In this document: in pieces, positions 9,501-17,826 of the stretch
Layout: every line of letters starts with the position of its first letter
Numbering within the stretch: position 1 is the first letter of the stretch
From: Nitrososphaerota archaeon
GTDB lineage: Archaea; Thermoproteota; Nitrososphaeria; Nitrososphaerales; JACQRY01
Length of the DNA: 52,960 nt
Direction of reading: 5' to 3'
Assembly: GCA_016184315.1 (NCBI GenBank)
Contig: JACPCU010000023.1
Coordinates: forward strand, 1-52,960
Translations under genes and position numbers: made by a program
Notes under the pieces: model-generated
What the model saw: only the letters and a program-made list of their open reading frames with translations
Database searches by the model: none
Told to the model about the DNA's origin: nothing

Positions 9501-9900
9501 AGTCTACTACCAAAAGCTCCACCACATGGTTGCAGACAAGATCCACGCTCGCTCTAGAGGTCAGGTGCAGATGCTTACTAAGCAGCCCACCGAGGGAAGG
9601 GCCCGTGGTGGAGGTCTCAGATTCGGCGAGATGGAGAGGGACTGCCTCATAGCCTATGGAGCGTCAATGGTACTGAAGGACAGGCTGCTTGACGAAGCTG
9701 ACCGAACAGAGGTTCAGATCTGTGAAAGATGCGGCTTGATAGCCTATTATGACAGCAGGCAGCGTAGATACGTGTGCAGAGTCTGCGGAGACGCGGCTAG
9801 AATTTCCACAGTAGTCATGGCATACGCCTTCAAACTGCTCTTACAGGAAATGATGAGCCTCAACATCGCTCCGAGAGTGGATCTCAAAGACAAAGTATAA
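6508..9900 (+). CDS. rpoB: DNA-directed RNA polymerase subunit B (unsplit RpoB)
   Basis: A complete 1130-residue second-largest subunit in one frame, not split into B' and B''. Landmarks: N-terminal protrusion and lobe, [22 protein letters not shown] fork region, [10 protein letters not shown] hybrid-binding region, [12 protein letters not shown] with the active-site lysine and arginine, and a C-terminal zinc clamp C-E-R-C-G ... C-R-V-C-G-D. A ribosome-binding site, GGAGGGA, lies just before the ATG. It catalyses RNA synthesis together with RpoA. Confidence 0.97.
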   Translation: [1130 protein letters not shown]

Positions 9901-9935
9901 AGTGATTAGAGCTGACAACTGAAGAAACAATTAAG

Positions 9936-12900
9936 GTGGTTGGAGGAATAAGATTCTCAACCCTTCCTCCCAGCGAAATACGAAGATATGCTGTCGCCGA
10001 GATAACTGCGCCAGAAACCTATGATGAAGACGGAATGCCGGTGCAAGGAGGTCTAATGGATAATCGCCTAGGTGTATTGGAGCCAGGCCAGAAATGCGGC
10101 ACATGTGGGAACGCGGCTGGCCGCTGCCCAGGTCACTTTGGCTACATCGAGCTTGCAGAGGCAGTTCTGCACATTGCTTTCGTGGATGAGATACACAGAC
10201 TTCTCATGGCTACGTGCAGAGCTTGTGGAAGGCTCAAGCTGCCTGAAGACGATCTTGCGAAATATAGAGAGAGGCTGGAGAAAAAGGATCCAACCGCAGT
10301 TGCCGTTGACGACACCGTTTCAAGAGAGATAATTCTGAAAGCTAAGAAGACGAAGGCTTGCCCCCACTGTGGGAAACCTCAGTACGAGATAGAGTTCACC
10401 AAACCTACTGTGTTCCACGAGATCACTGAAGGAGGAGGTGCCACTCGACTACTACCCGTAGCCATAAGGGAAAGATTAGAGAGAGTGAGGAATGATGATC
10501 TACGACTCTTAGGCTATGACCCTAACACTGCCCGTCCCGAATGGTTTGTGTTGCAGGTCTTACCTGTTCCACCCGTGGCAGTAAGACCCTCTATCACATT
10601 AGAGTCAGGTATCCGATCTGAAGATGATTTGACCCACAAGGTGGTGGATATTCTCCGTGTAAATCAGAGGGTTAGGGAAAGTAAGGAGTCAGGGACTCCA
10701 CCACTCATCGTTCAAGACCTCGTCGACCTTCTCCAATACCATGTGACGACTTTCTTCGATAACGAAGTCTCAGGGATACCACAGGCTCACCACAGATCAG
10801 GCAGGGCCTTGAAAACCCTTAGCCAACGCCTCAAGGGGAAAGAGGGAAGATTCAGAGGAAGCCTCTCTGGTAAACGAGTTGACTTCTCCAGCAGAACGGT
10901 GATCTCCCCAGACCCATGTCTAGACGTCTCTGAAGTAGGAGTTCCGCTGGATGTGGCTAGGAAGCTCACCATACCTGAGAAAATCTCGCCTTGGAACATC
11001 AATTTCCTTAAACAGCTCGTCGTAAATGGGCCTACTCAGCATCCTGGCGCCAACTACGTGATCAGACCGGATGGTGTCAGGATACGGCTGGACTACGTGA
11101 GCGACAGAACTGCTCTTAGCGAGTCTCTTGCCCCTGGCTACGTCGTAGAGAGGCACATAGCTGATGGCGATATCGTGATTTTCAACAGGCAACCTTCACT
11201 ACACCGCATGTCCATCATGGCGCATCACGTAAGAGTGCTTCCATACCGCACATTCAGGCTTCATCCTGCTGTTTGCCCACCGTATAACGCTGACTTCGAC
11301 GGCGACGAAATGAATCTCCATGTTCCTCAGAGCGAGGAAGCCCGATCCGAAGCCATACAGCTTATGCGCGTGCAAGACCAGCTACTATCACCAAGATACG
11401 GCGGCCCCATCATCGGTGGAATCAGAGACTTCCTCACCGCAGCATATCTGATTTCACACGAATCCACTCTACTTACTCCACAAGAATTCTGCAGTCTAGC
11501 GGTGTCAGGAGGATACGTAGGGCCTCTACCTGCTCCCGCCAAAGACGGGCCTAGCCCTATGTATACTGGCAAGCAACTCTTTTCCCTCTTTCTACCTCGG
11601 GACTTCAACTATGTCATGACGTCCCGCTGGGTTAAGAGCACCAGAAGCGGCGAGAAGAGAGACGTTGTCATCAAGAACGGTGAGCTTGCAAACGGCTTGA
11701 TAGATCGAGCAGCCATCGGCGCAGAAGAGCCGGACAGTGTCCTCCACAGGATAGCGAAAGACTATGGCACCGAGCAGGCAAGGGGATTCTTAACCTCCAT
11801 TCTATCGGTACTCAAGGACTATCTGACCATGCGTGGCTTCACCCTTGGACTCGACGACTTCTATCTGACGAACGAGGCTAAAGCATCCGTGTCGAAATCT
11901 ATTGACGAGTCCTACTCCAAGGTTCGTGACCTGATCCAGCAGTACAAGAACAAGAAACTTACTTTGGTAAGGGGTCTCTCGGCGGAAGAGACGCTAGAGT
12001 TCTATATTGTTAACGAGCTTGCAAAGGCCCGTGACCGAGCAGGCAAGATAGCTGATCAAGCCTTTTCTGAGGAGAATGCCTCGGTGATCATGGCCAAGAC
12101 TGGTGCCCGAGGCTCGGCTCTCAATATGGGTCAGATGTCTGCTGCACTAGGTCAACAGTCTGTTAGAGGCAGGCGTATTGAGAAAGGCTATCAGGGCAGA
12201 GCAATGACTCACTTCCCGAGCGGTGAAACTTCACCTGACGCGAGAGGCTTCATCCGCGCCTGCTACCGTGATGGTTTAGCGCCAACAGAGTTCTTCTTCC
12301 ACGCAATGGGCGGCAGAGAGGGTCTTGTGGATACTGCCGTCAGAACTCAGCAAAGCGGTTACATGCAGAGGAGACTGGTGAACGCGCTTGAACATTTGAA
12401 GGTAGAGTACGATCTGACGGTAAGAGACCCCGAGGGACGTATCATACAGTTCATTTATGGCGAGGATGGTGTGGATCCATCTAAGAGTGATCACGGCAAG
12501 AGCGTGAACGTTGAGCGCCTAGTTGAAACAGAGATGATGCAAGAGGACAAGGGTAAGAAGGTTTCACCCACGGCTTTGAATAAGATTCTCAAGGAATACG
12601 AGGCTGATCTTAATCTGAAGCTGATTGAAAGCTTGAAGGAAGCATTGGTAGATGTTCCCCAAACAACGGCTGAACGCGTGTGTAAGAAAACAGTGGAGTT
12701 GTTGAGGAAAGCTACGGTGGAACCCGGTGAAGCCAGTGGCATAGTTGCAGCCCAATCTATCGGTGAGCCTGGCACCCAGATGACTCTGAGAACGTTTCAC
12801 TTCGCGGGCGTGAAGGAGAGGGATGTCACCTTGGGTCTTCCGAGGTTGATTGAGCTTGTGGACGCGAGGAAGCTGGCGGCTACGCCAGTCATGGAGGTGT

Positions 12901-13706
12901 ATATGGATAAGGAGAACAGGGCGTCTAATGAAGGGGCGTTGCATGTGGCTAGGAGCATACTGTTCACTAAAGTCGGCGCCGTGGTTGAGAAGACTGAGGT
13001 GGATGTATCTGGAGATGTCACTTTGGTTCTGAGTCCTAGTCGTCTACAGGAGAGGGATTGTACAGTGGAGATGGTGGGCGAAGTCGTTGAATCAGGCAAG
13101 AGAAAGGTTGAGGTGGATGAAGCTAAGAAGGCTATCCGTGTCCGTGTGGAGGGAGCTGATTTGCCCATGTTGTTTACGCTGAGGAATAAGCTTCTTAACG
13201 TGAAGGTGAAAGGCATCCCAGGCATCGACAGAGTGACGGTTTCTAAAGAGGAGGATGAGTGGGTGATTCATACGAAGGGTTCTAATCTGGCGAAGGTGTT
13301 GAAGATATCTGGAGTGGACCTGTCTAGGACGACCACAAATAATGTGTACGAGGTGTATCAGACTCTTGGAATAGAGGCTGCTAGAGCAGCTATAGTAAAA
13401 GAGATCATGGGTACCCTTGAAGAGCAGGGTCTTGAAGTGGATATACGACATATCTACTTGGTGGCTGACTTGATGACTTCTAGGGGGATCTTGCAGCAGA
13501 TCGGTAGGCATGGCATTGCAGGCAAGAAGACCAGTGTTCTGGCTAGGGCTGCGTTCGAGATCACTGTTCCGACTCTTGCTGAAGCCGCTGTTAAGGGCGA
13601 GAAGGAGGAGCTCAGGGGTGTGACTGAAAACGTGATTGTGGGGATGGCTATTCCTGTTGGTACGGGTATGGTTCAGGTGTATATGAAGGGGCATGTCCCA
13701 GAGTAG
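9936..13706 (+). CDS. rpoA: DNA-directed RNA polymerase largest subunit, A' and A'' fused
   Basis: A single 1256-residue chain holds both parts that most archaea encode as rpoA' and rpoA''. Zinc-binding clamp motifs C-G-T-C-G ... C-P-G-H-F and C-R-A-C-G ... C-P-H-C-G are near the N-terminus; the catalytic magnesium loop N451-A-D-F-D-G-D (D453, D455, D457) is intact; the A'' part starts around residue 925 (E-A-S-G-I-V-A-A-Q-S-I-G-E-P-G-T-Q-M-T) and runs to the end. The GTG at 9936 is the first ordinary start codon, but the frame is open upstream to 9906 and a CTG at 9912 has a better ribosome site. Its last 14 bases overlap rpl30e. Confidence 0.96.
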   Translation: MVGGIRFSTLPPSEIRRYAVAEITAPETYDEDGMPVQGGLMDNRLGVLEPGQKCGTCGNAAGRCPGHFGYIELAEAVLHIAFVDEIHRLLMATCRACGRLKLPEDDLAKYRERLEKKDPTAVAVDDTVSREIILKAKKTKACPHCGKPQYEIEFTKPTVFHEITEGGGATRLLPVAIRERLERVRNDDLRLLGYDPNTARPEWFVLQVLPVPPVAVRPSITLESGIRSEDDLTHKVVDILRVNQRVRESKESGTPPLIVQDLVDLLQYHVTTFFDNEVSGIPQAHHRSGRALKTLSQRLKGKEGRFRGSLSGKRVDFSSRTVISPDPCLDVSEVGVPLDVARKLTIPEKISPWNINFLKQLVVNGPTQHPGANYVIRPDGVRIRLDYVSDRTALSESLAPGYVVERHIADGDIVIFNRQPSLHRMSIMAHHVRVLPYRTFRLHPAVCPPYNADFDGDEMNLHVPQSEEARSEAIQLMRVQDQLLSPRYGGPIIGGIRDFLTAAYLISHESTLLTPQEFCSLAVSGGYVGPLPAPAKDGPSPMYTGKQLFSLFLPRDFNYVMTSRWVKSTRSGEKRDVVIKNGELANGLIDRAAIGAEEPDSVLHRIAKDYGTEQARGFLTSILSVLKDYLTMRGFTLGLDDFYLTNEAKASVSKSIDESYSKVRDLIQQYKNKKLTLVRGLSAEETLEFYIVNELAKARDRAGKIADQAFSEENASVIMAKTGARGSALNMGQMSAALGQQSVRGRRIEKGYQGRAMTHFPSGETSPDARGFIRACYRDGLAPTEFFFHAMGGREGLVDTAVRTQQSGYMQRRLVNALEHLKVEYDLTVRDPEGRIIQFIYGEDGVDPSKSDHGKSVNVERLVETEMMQEDKGKKVSPTALNKILKEYEADLNLKLIESLKEALVDVPQTTAERVCKKTVELLRKATVEPGEASGIVAAQSIGEPGTQMTLRTFHFAGVKERDVTLGLPRLIELVDARKLAATPVMEVYMDKENRASNEGALHVARSILFTKVGAVVEKTEVDVSGDVTLVLSPSRLQERDCTVEMVGEVVESGKRKVEVDEAKKAIRVRVEGADLPMLFTLRNKLLNVKVKGIPGIDRVTVSKEEDEWVIHTKGSNLAKVLKISGVDLSRTTTNNVYEVYQTLGIEAARAAIVKEIMGTLEEQGLEVDIRHIYLVADLMTSRGILQQIGRHGIAGKKTSVLARAAFEITVPTLAEAAVKGEKEELRGVTENVIVGMAIPVGTGMVQVYMKGHVPE

Positions 13707-14019
13707 TAAGGATTTGATAGAGTCGGTGCTGAGAAGCACGGCTGAGGGGGGGAAATTCGTCTTCGGTCTGGAGGAGGTGTTGGAGTCGGTGAAGTCGTCT
13801 AAGTTGGTTGTCTATTCGTCTTCTGCACCTCATGGTAATGTGAGTAGGATCGTTGAGGCGTGTGCTGCTGCGTCTGTGCCTAGTGTGGCTTACGACGGTT
13901 CTTCTCTGGATCTTGGGCGGGTTTGTAGGAAGCCGTTCAGGGTCTCCGCGGTGGCTATCAAGACGCCTGGTGCAGTAGATTTAACTCCTCTTTTAGGGTC
14001 ATCAGGTAAGAAGCAGTGA
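13693..14019 (+). CDS. rpl30e: Ribosomal protein L30e
   Basis: A 108-residue L7Ae-like fold protein. The G-K-F-V-F-G-L-E-E-V-L-E-S-V motif, the L-V-V-Y-S-S-S-A-P central strand and the V-P-S-V-A-Y-D-G-S-S-L-D-L-G-R-V-C-R-K-P-F segment are those of L30e. The gene lies in its usual archaeal place between the polymerase largest subunit and nusA, overlapping rpoA by 14 bases in another frame, so translation is likely coupled. Confidence 0.9.
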   Translation: MSQSSKDLIESVLRSTAEGGKFVFGLEEVLESVKSSKLVVYSSSAPHGNVSRIVEACAAASVPSVAYDGSSLDLGRVCRKPFRVSAVAIKTPGAVDLTPLLGSSGKKQ

Positions 14020-14099
14020 GCCTGACTGCGGGTGGTCGGGGCTCATGTTTCGGGTTCTGTTGGGGCTCGGGGGTTTGCGGTGCTTAGGTAGGGGGGAGA

Positions 14100-14157
14100 G
14101 AGACCCTCTTGTTCAACTGTTTTGACTTGGCTGGTGGAGATGGGTTCTCAGGGTCTT
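14100..14157 (+). other. Intergenic stem-forming segment and promoter before nusA
   Basis: GAGACCCT at 14100-14107 can pair with AGGGTCTT at 14150-14157 (seven of eight positions), enclosing a second short stem. A TATA-like CTTAAATC follows at 14169-14176, suggesting that nusA-rps12-rps7 also has its own promoter inside the 210-base gap after rpl30e. The structure could be a terminator-like or processing element; no function is shown. Confidence 0.3.
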
Positions 14158-14230
14158 GTCTCGCTATGCTTAAATCTCGCCGTGTTGCCGTGATTTCGCT
14201 GCTGAGTGTGGGCACGGGGAACCTGAAAAG

Positions 14231-14677
14231 ATGCCAGAGACTATCAAGCTGACCTCTGAGGAGCTGCGTTTGATGCAGCTCTTCCAGCATATTACAAGGG
14301 CCACTGCTAGAGATTGTGTGATTGATCCGAAGATGGATCGGGTTATCTTCATTGTGAACAAGGGTGAGATGGGGCTTGCCATCGGTAGGAACGGTGTGAA
14401 CGTCAAGAACCTTCAGAAGATTGTGGGTAAACCCTTGGATTTGGTTGAGTATTCGGAGGATGCTAAGGAGTTCATCAGGAATTCTCTGAACGCAAGGTTT
14501 GTCTCTGAGATTAGGCTTACTGAGAAGCTGGACGGCACCAAGATTGCGGTTGTGGTTGTGGATCAGAAGCAGAAGGGTGCGGTGGTGGGCCGGGATGGGA
14601 GGAACGCTGAGAAAGCCCGCCTCTTAGCTAAAAGGTATTTCCAGATATCTAACATTCATATTGTTTCACCTACGTAG
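14231..14677 (+). CDS. nusA: NusA-like transcription factor (two KH domains)
   Basis: A 148-residue archaeal NusA, lacking the bacterial N-terminal and S1 parts. Two KH domains are visible through their G-x-x-G loops, G-L-A-I-G-R-N-G-V-N-V-K (around residue 56) and G-A-V-V-G-R-D-G-R-N-A-E (around residue 120). It binds RNA and probably acts in elongation or termination. Its place between rpl30e and rps12 is the conserved archaeal arrangement. Confidence 0.92.
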   Translation: MPETIKLTSEELRLMQLFQHITRATARDCVIDPKMDRVIFIVNKGEMGLAIGRNGVNVKNLQKIVGKPLDLVEYSEDAKEFIRNSLNARFVSEIRLTEKLDGTKIAVVVVDQKQKGAVVGRDGRNAEKARLLAKRYFQISNIHIVSPT

Positions 14678-14710
14678 AAGGGACATAGTGGCTGCTTGCT
14701 GAGTCCAACA

Positions 14711-14720
14711 GATTTTTATA
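14711..14720 (+). promoter_or_regulatory. TATA-like box before rps12
   Basis: GATTTTTATA at 14711-14720 lies 33 bases before the TTG start of rps12, predicting a leader of about ten bases. Confidence 0.4.
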
Positions 14721-14752
14721 TGCATTGAAGAGGAAGCGGTGAACGAGAAGGC

Positions 14753-15190
14753 TTGGGACGATCACCCCGCGGAGAACTAGCAGCCCGCAAACTACAGCTG
14801 AATAGGCAGCGACTCAAATGGTCCTACAAATACTACAAGAGAAAGATGCTTATGTTGGATAAGAAGGCTGATCCCTTGGAGGGTTCCCCTCAGGCCAGAG
14901 GAATCGTCTTGGAGAAAGTCGGTGTGGAATCTAAGCAGCCTAACTCCGCCATACGTAAATGCGTACGAATCCAATTGGTTAAGAACGGAAAACAGGTCAC
15001 TGCCTTCCTCCCCGGCGACGGTGCCCTCAATTATGTTGACGAGCACGACGAGGTTTTCGTAGAAGGAATAGGGGGCTCTATGGGTCGCGCCATGGGCGAC
15101 ATTCCCGGAGTCAGGTGGAAGGTTTTCAAAGTGAACGGTGTTTCACTTAACGAGCTTGTCTTAGGAAGAAAGGAGAAGCCTAGAAGGTGA
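14753..15190 (+). CDS. rps12: Ribosomal protein S12
   Basis: A 145-residue archaeal/eukaryotic-type S12 (S23e). The decoding-centre loop is present as [15 protein letters not shown] and the second conserved loop as [20 protein letters not shown]. The start is TTG at 14753; family proteins begin M-G-(K/R)-S at exactly this point. Four bases separate it from rps7. Confidence 0.95.
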   Translation: MGRSPRGELAARKLQLNRQRLKWSYKYYKRKMLMLDKKADPLEGSPQARGIVLEKVGVESKQPNSAIRKCVRIQLVKNGKQVTAFLPGDGALNYVDEHDEVFVEGIGGSMGRAMGDIPGVRWKVFKVNGVSLNELVLGRKEKPRR

Positions 15191-15194
15191 CATT

Positions 15195-15794
15195 ATGGCG
15201 GCTGAGACCAATATGCTTCTTTTCCGTAAGTGGGACATCTCTCAAGTCGAGGTTAAAGACGTGGGCCTTAAACGTGTCCTTTCGTTGCAACCGGTTTTGG
15301 TGCCTACTTCCTTTGGTAGACATGAGCACGCAAGGTTCGCGAAGGCTCAGGTTAATGTTGTTGAGAGGCTTGCGAACAGCCTGATGCACTTCGGCCATAG
15401 ACATGCTAAGAACACTGGTCGAATGGGGGGAAAGAAGCTAAGATCCATCAGTATTGTGAAGACAACCTTCGACATTATCCATCTGCGGACAGGGAAGAAC
15501 CCTGTTGAAGTCCTAGTTAGGGCCATCGAGAATATCTCTCCGAACGAGGATACTACACGGATTGCTTACGGCGGAGTTGTTTACCACGTTTCTGTGGACA
15601 TTGCTCCTCTGAGGAGAGTTGACTTGGCGTTAAGATTCATCTCAGAGGGAGTCAGGCAGAGCTGCTTCTCGAACATAAAGAGTGTTGAAGAAGCCTTGGC
15701 TGGTGAGATCATATTGGCCTCTGAGGGTTCTGCTGACAGCTTCGCGATTAGAGCGAAGAACGAGCAGGAAAGAATCGCTATGGCCTCTAGGTAG
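15195..15794 (+). CDS. rps7: Ribosomal protein S7
   Basis: A 199-residue archaeal S7 that nucleates assembly of the 30S head. Recognisable parts are K-R-V-L-S-L-Q-P-V-L-V-P, N-V-V-E-R-L-A-N-S-L-M-H-F-G-H-R-H-A-K-N-T-G-R and G-V-V-Y-H-V-S-V-D-I-A-P-L-R-R-V-D. An AGGTGA ribosome site precedes the ATG. It ends the operon; the expected elongation factor gene is not next in line on this strand. Confidence 0.95.
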   Translation: MAAETNMLLFRKWDISQVEVKDVGLKRVLSLQPVLVPTSFGRHEHARFAKAQVNVVERLANSLMHFGHRHAKNTGRMGGKKLRSISIVKTTFDIIHLRTGKNPVEVLVRAIENISPNEDTTRIAYGGVVYHVSVDIAPLRRVDLALRFISEGVRQSCFSNIKSVEEALAGEIILASEGSADSFAIRAKNEQERIAMASR

Positions 15795-15904
15795 AATGTA
15801 ACTGTGCACATAATCCTAGAGAGCCACGCCCTCCTCGAGTAACATTCGATGCGTCTAGCTTCTCCCCTTATACGTGTCCAAGATGAACATAGATAGGGAG
15901 ATCA

Positions 15905-15923
15905 GTGTGTCTCGTTGACACAC
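15905..15923. terminator. Hairpin between convergent rps7 and EF-1A genes
   Basis: GTGTGTC (15905-15911) pairs with GACACAC (15917-15923) across a five-base loop. It lies between two genes that end toward each other, where a shared transcription-end structure would be expected. No long T tract follows on either strand, so the role is tentative. Confidence 0.35.
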
Positions 15924-15952
15924 CGAATCCCAGTGAAGATGTTTAGAAGGCT

Positions 15953-17266
15953 TTACTTCTTCTCAACAGTCCAGATCTGAGTGATCTCTCGGACTACTCC
16001 GGCAGCAATCGTTGTGCCCATGTCTCTAAGGGCGAATCTGCCTAGTTCTGGGTATTCTTTGAAGGTCTCTATGCATAGGGGTCTGAGTGGCTGAATCTTT
16101 ACCAGCGCGGAGTCGCCGGTCTTGATGGACTTTGGCTTCTCTTCGGTAGGTTGGCCTGTCCTTGGGTCTATCTTAGATACGATTTCCACGATTGTAGCAG
16201 CGACTTGAGCAGTGTGAGCATGCAGAACAGGGGTGTATCCAGGTGCAATAGCTGTTGGGTGGAAGACCACGATGATCTGAGCGATGAACTCCTTTGCAAC
16301 AGTAGGTGGACTATTCGGACTTCCGAGGACATCTCCTCTGCGAATGTCCTGTTTGGAGATGCCTCTGAGGTTGAAGCCGATGTTGTCTCCTGCGATTGCC
16401 TGCTCAATCGGAGTGTGATGGGTCTCAATGGACTTCACCTCTCCTTTTAGGCCTGAAGGCATGACGACCACTGTGTCATTGGCTTTCAATACTCCAGTCT
16501 CGACTCTTCCCACAGGCACTGTTCCTACGCCAGTAATGCTGTACACGTCCTGAACCGGGACTCTGAGAGGCTTGTCAAGAGGCTTAGGTGGCTCTTCAAA
16601 CTTGTCCATGGCTTCGTAGAGGGTAGGTCCCTTGTACCACGGCATTTTGTCTGATCTCCGTACTAGGTTGTCTCCTGTCCATCCTGAAACTGGAATGATG
16701 TTGACCTTCTTCAAGTCGTAGCCTACAGTTTTGAGGAGCTTCTCCATCTCTCCCTTTACTTCGTTGTATCGGGCTTCAGTCCAGTTGACTAGTGGGTCAT
16801 CCATCTTGTTTATGCAAACCACTATCTGGCTTACGCCAAGGGTTCTCAGGAGGAAAGCGTGTTCCCGTGTCTGGCCTCCGGCGCCGATGCCTACTTCAGT
16901 TTCACCCTTCTTTCCGGAGATTACGACAGCAGCGCAATCAGCTTCAGAGGCACCGGTGATCATGTTTTTGACGAAGTCTCGGTGTCCTGGAGCATCTATC
17001 AGAGTGTAGAAGTATTTGTCAGTCTCAAATTTTTGGAAGGCAAGGTCGATGGTTACGCCGCGTTCACGTTCATCTTTTAGGCTGTCCAGCACCCATGCGT
17101 ATTTGAAAGTGTCACCTGCACCGGTCTTTTCCGACTCTTTAGCGTAATCATCAATGGTTCTCTGGTCGATTACGCCCAGGTCGAAGAGGAAGTGTCCCAT
17201 GGTGGTTGACTTACCATGATCTACGTGTCCTGTGACGATTATGTTCATGTGTGGCTTCTGCGGCAT
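15953..17266 (-). CDS. tuf: Translation elongation factor 1-alpha
   Basis: A 437-residue GTPase with G1 G-H-V-D-H-G-K-S-T (residues 12-20), G3 D-A-P-G-H, G4 N-K-M-D, and the two beta-barrel domains ending in V-V-R-E-I-T-Q-I-W. It delivers aminoacyl-tRNA to the ribosome. A TATA-like box, ATTTAAAAGG, is at 17311-17320 and an AGGAGTAGG ribosome site precedes the ATG. Unusually, it faces the ribosomal operon from the opposite strand rather than following it. Confidence 0.96.
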   Translation of the reverse strand: MPQKPHMNIIVTGHVDHGKSTTMGHFLFDLGVIDQRTIDDYAKESEKTGAGDTFKYAWVLDSLKDERERGVTIDLAFQKFETDKYFYTLIDAPGHRDFVKNMITGASEADCAAVVISGKKGETEVGIGAGGQTREHAFLLRTLGVSQIVVCINKMDDPLVNWTEARYNEVKGEMEKLLKTVGYDLKKVNIIPVSGWTGDNLVRRSDKMPWYKGPTLYEAMDKFEEPPKPLDKPLRVPVQDVYSITGVGTVPVGRVETGVLKANDTVVVMPSGLKGEVKSIETHHTPIEQAIAGDNIGFNLRGISKQDIRRGDVLGSPNSPPTVAKEFIAQIIVVFHPTAIAPGYTPVLHAHTAQVAATIVEIVSKIDPRTGQPTEEKPKSIKTGDSALVKIQPLRPLCIETFKEYPELGRFALRDMGTTIAAGVVREITQIWTVEKK

Positions 17267-17365
17267 TCGCTAAACCTACTCCTTTTGTAAAGACGGCTTT
17301 TACTGGGCGCCCTTTTAAATCTTGTGCAGAAATAACGCAAGTTCTGTAGAATCCAGCATATACTG

Positions 17366-17815
17366 CTACCGTTTCCTGTGCCTCTTCTTTTCGACTCTAT
17401 CTGCGATATGGCCTATAATGGTCTTGAGAGGTGTTCCGGGGCCGAAGTTTCCTGTTATGCCTTCCTTCTCCAGTATGCGTTTATCTTCGTCAGGTATTAT
17501 TCCTCCTCCTACTATCATGATATCGCTTGCACCTGTTTTTCTAAGAGCTTTGGCTACCGCGGGGAACGCCGTCATATGGGCCCCGTTGAGAAGGCTGAGA
17601 GCGACTACGTCAACATCCTCTTCAACGGCTATTCTGGCCACCTGTTCAGGAGTTACCAAGAGGCCGCTGTATATCACCTCCATGCCTGCATCACGGAAAG
17701 CACGGCACAACACAAGTGCGCCCCGGTCATGTCCGTCAAGCCCGGGCTTAGCCATCAAGATGCGTATTCTGCGCTGTTTGCCAGCAGGTTTTTGGAGCGA
17801 TACATGGGCCGCCAA
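17366..17815 (-). CDS. mcmA2: Methylmalonyl-CoA mutase, cobalamin-binding subunit
   Basis: A 149-residue B12-binding domain. It contains the base-off ligand motif L-D-G-H-D-R-G (D-x-H-x-x-G), S-x-L (A-L-S-L-L-N-G-A-H) and G-G-G (I-V-G-G-G-I-I-P), the standard signature. The catalytic subunit lies just upstream, 11 bases apart, with a GAGGTGA ribosome site covering the end of that gene and a TTG start. Together they interconvert (R)-methylmalonyl-CoA and succinyl-CoA. Confidence 0.92.
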   Translation of the reverse strand: MAAHVSLQKPAGKQRRIRILMAKPGLDGHDRGALVLCRAFRDAGMEVIYSGLLVTPEQVARIAVEEDVDVVALSLLNGAHMTAFPAVAKALRKTGASDIMIVGGGIIPDEDKRILEKEGITGNFGPGTPLKTIIGHIADRVEKKRHRKR

Positions 17816-17826
17816 TCATGTTCACC

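Noticed and set aside
12276-13833. Long antisense open frames across the 3' half of rpoA
   Set aside because: They lie entirely opposite a highly conserved gene, have skewed composition and no promoter or ribosome site; they are by-products of codon bias.
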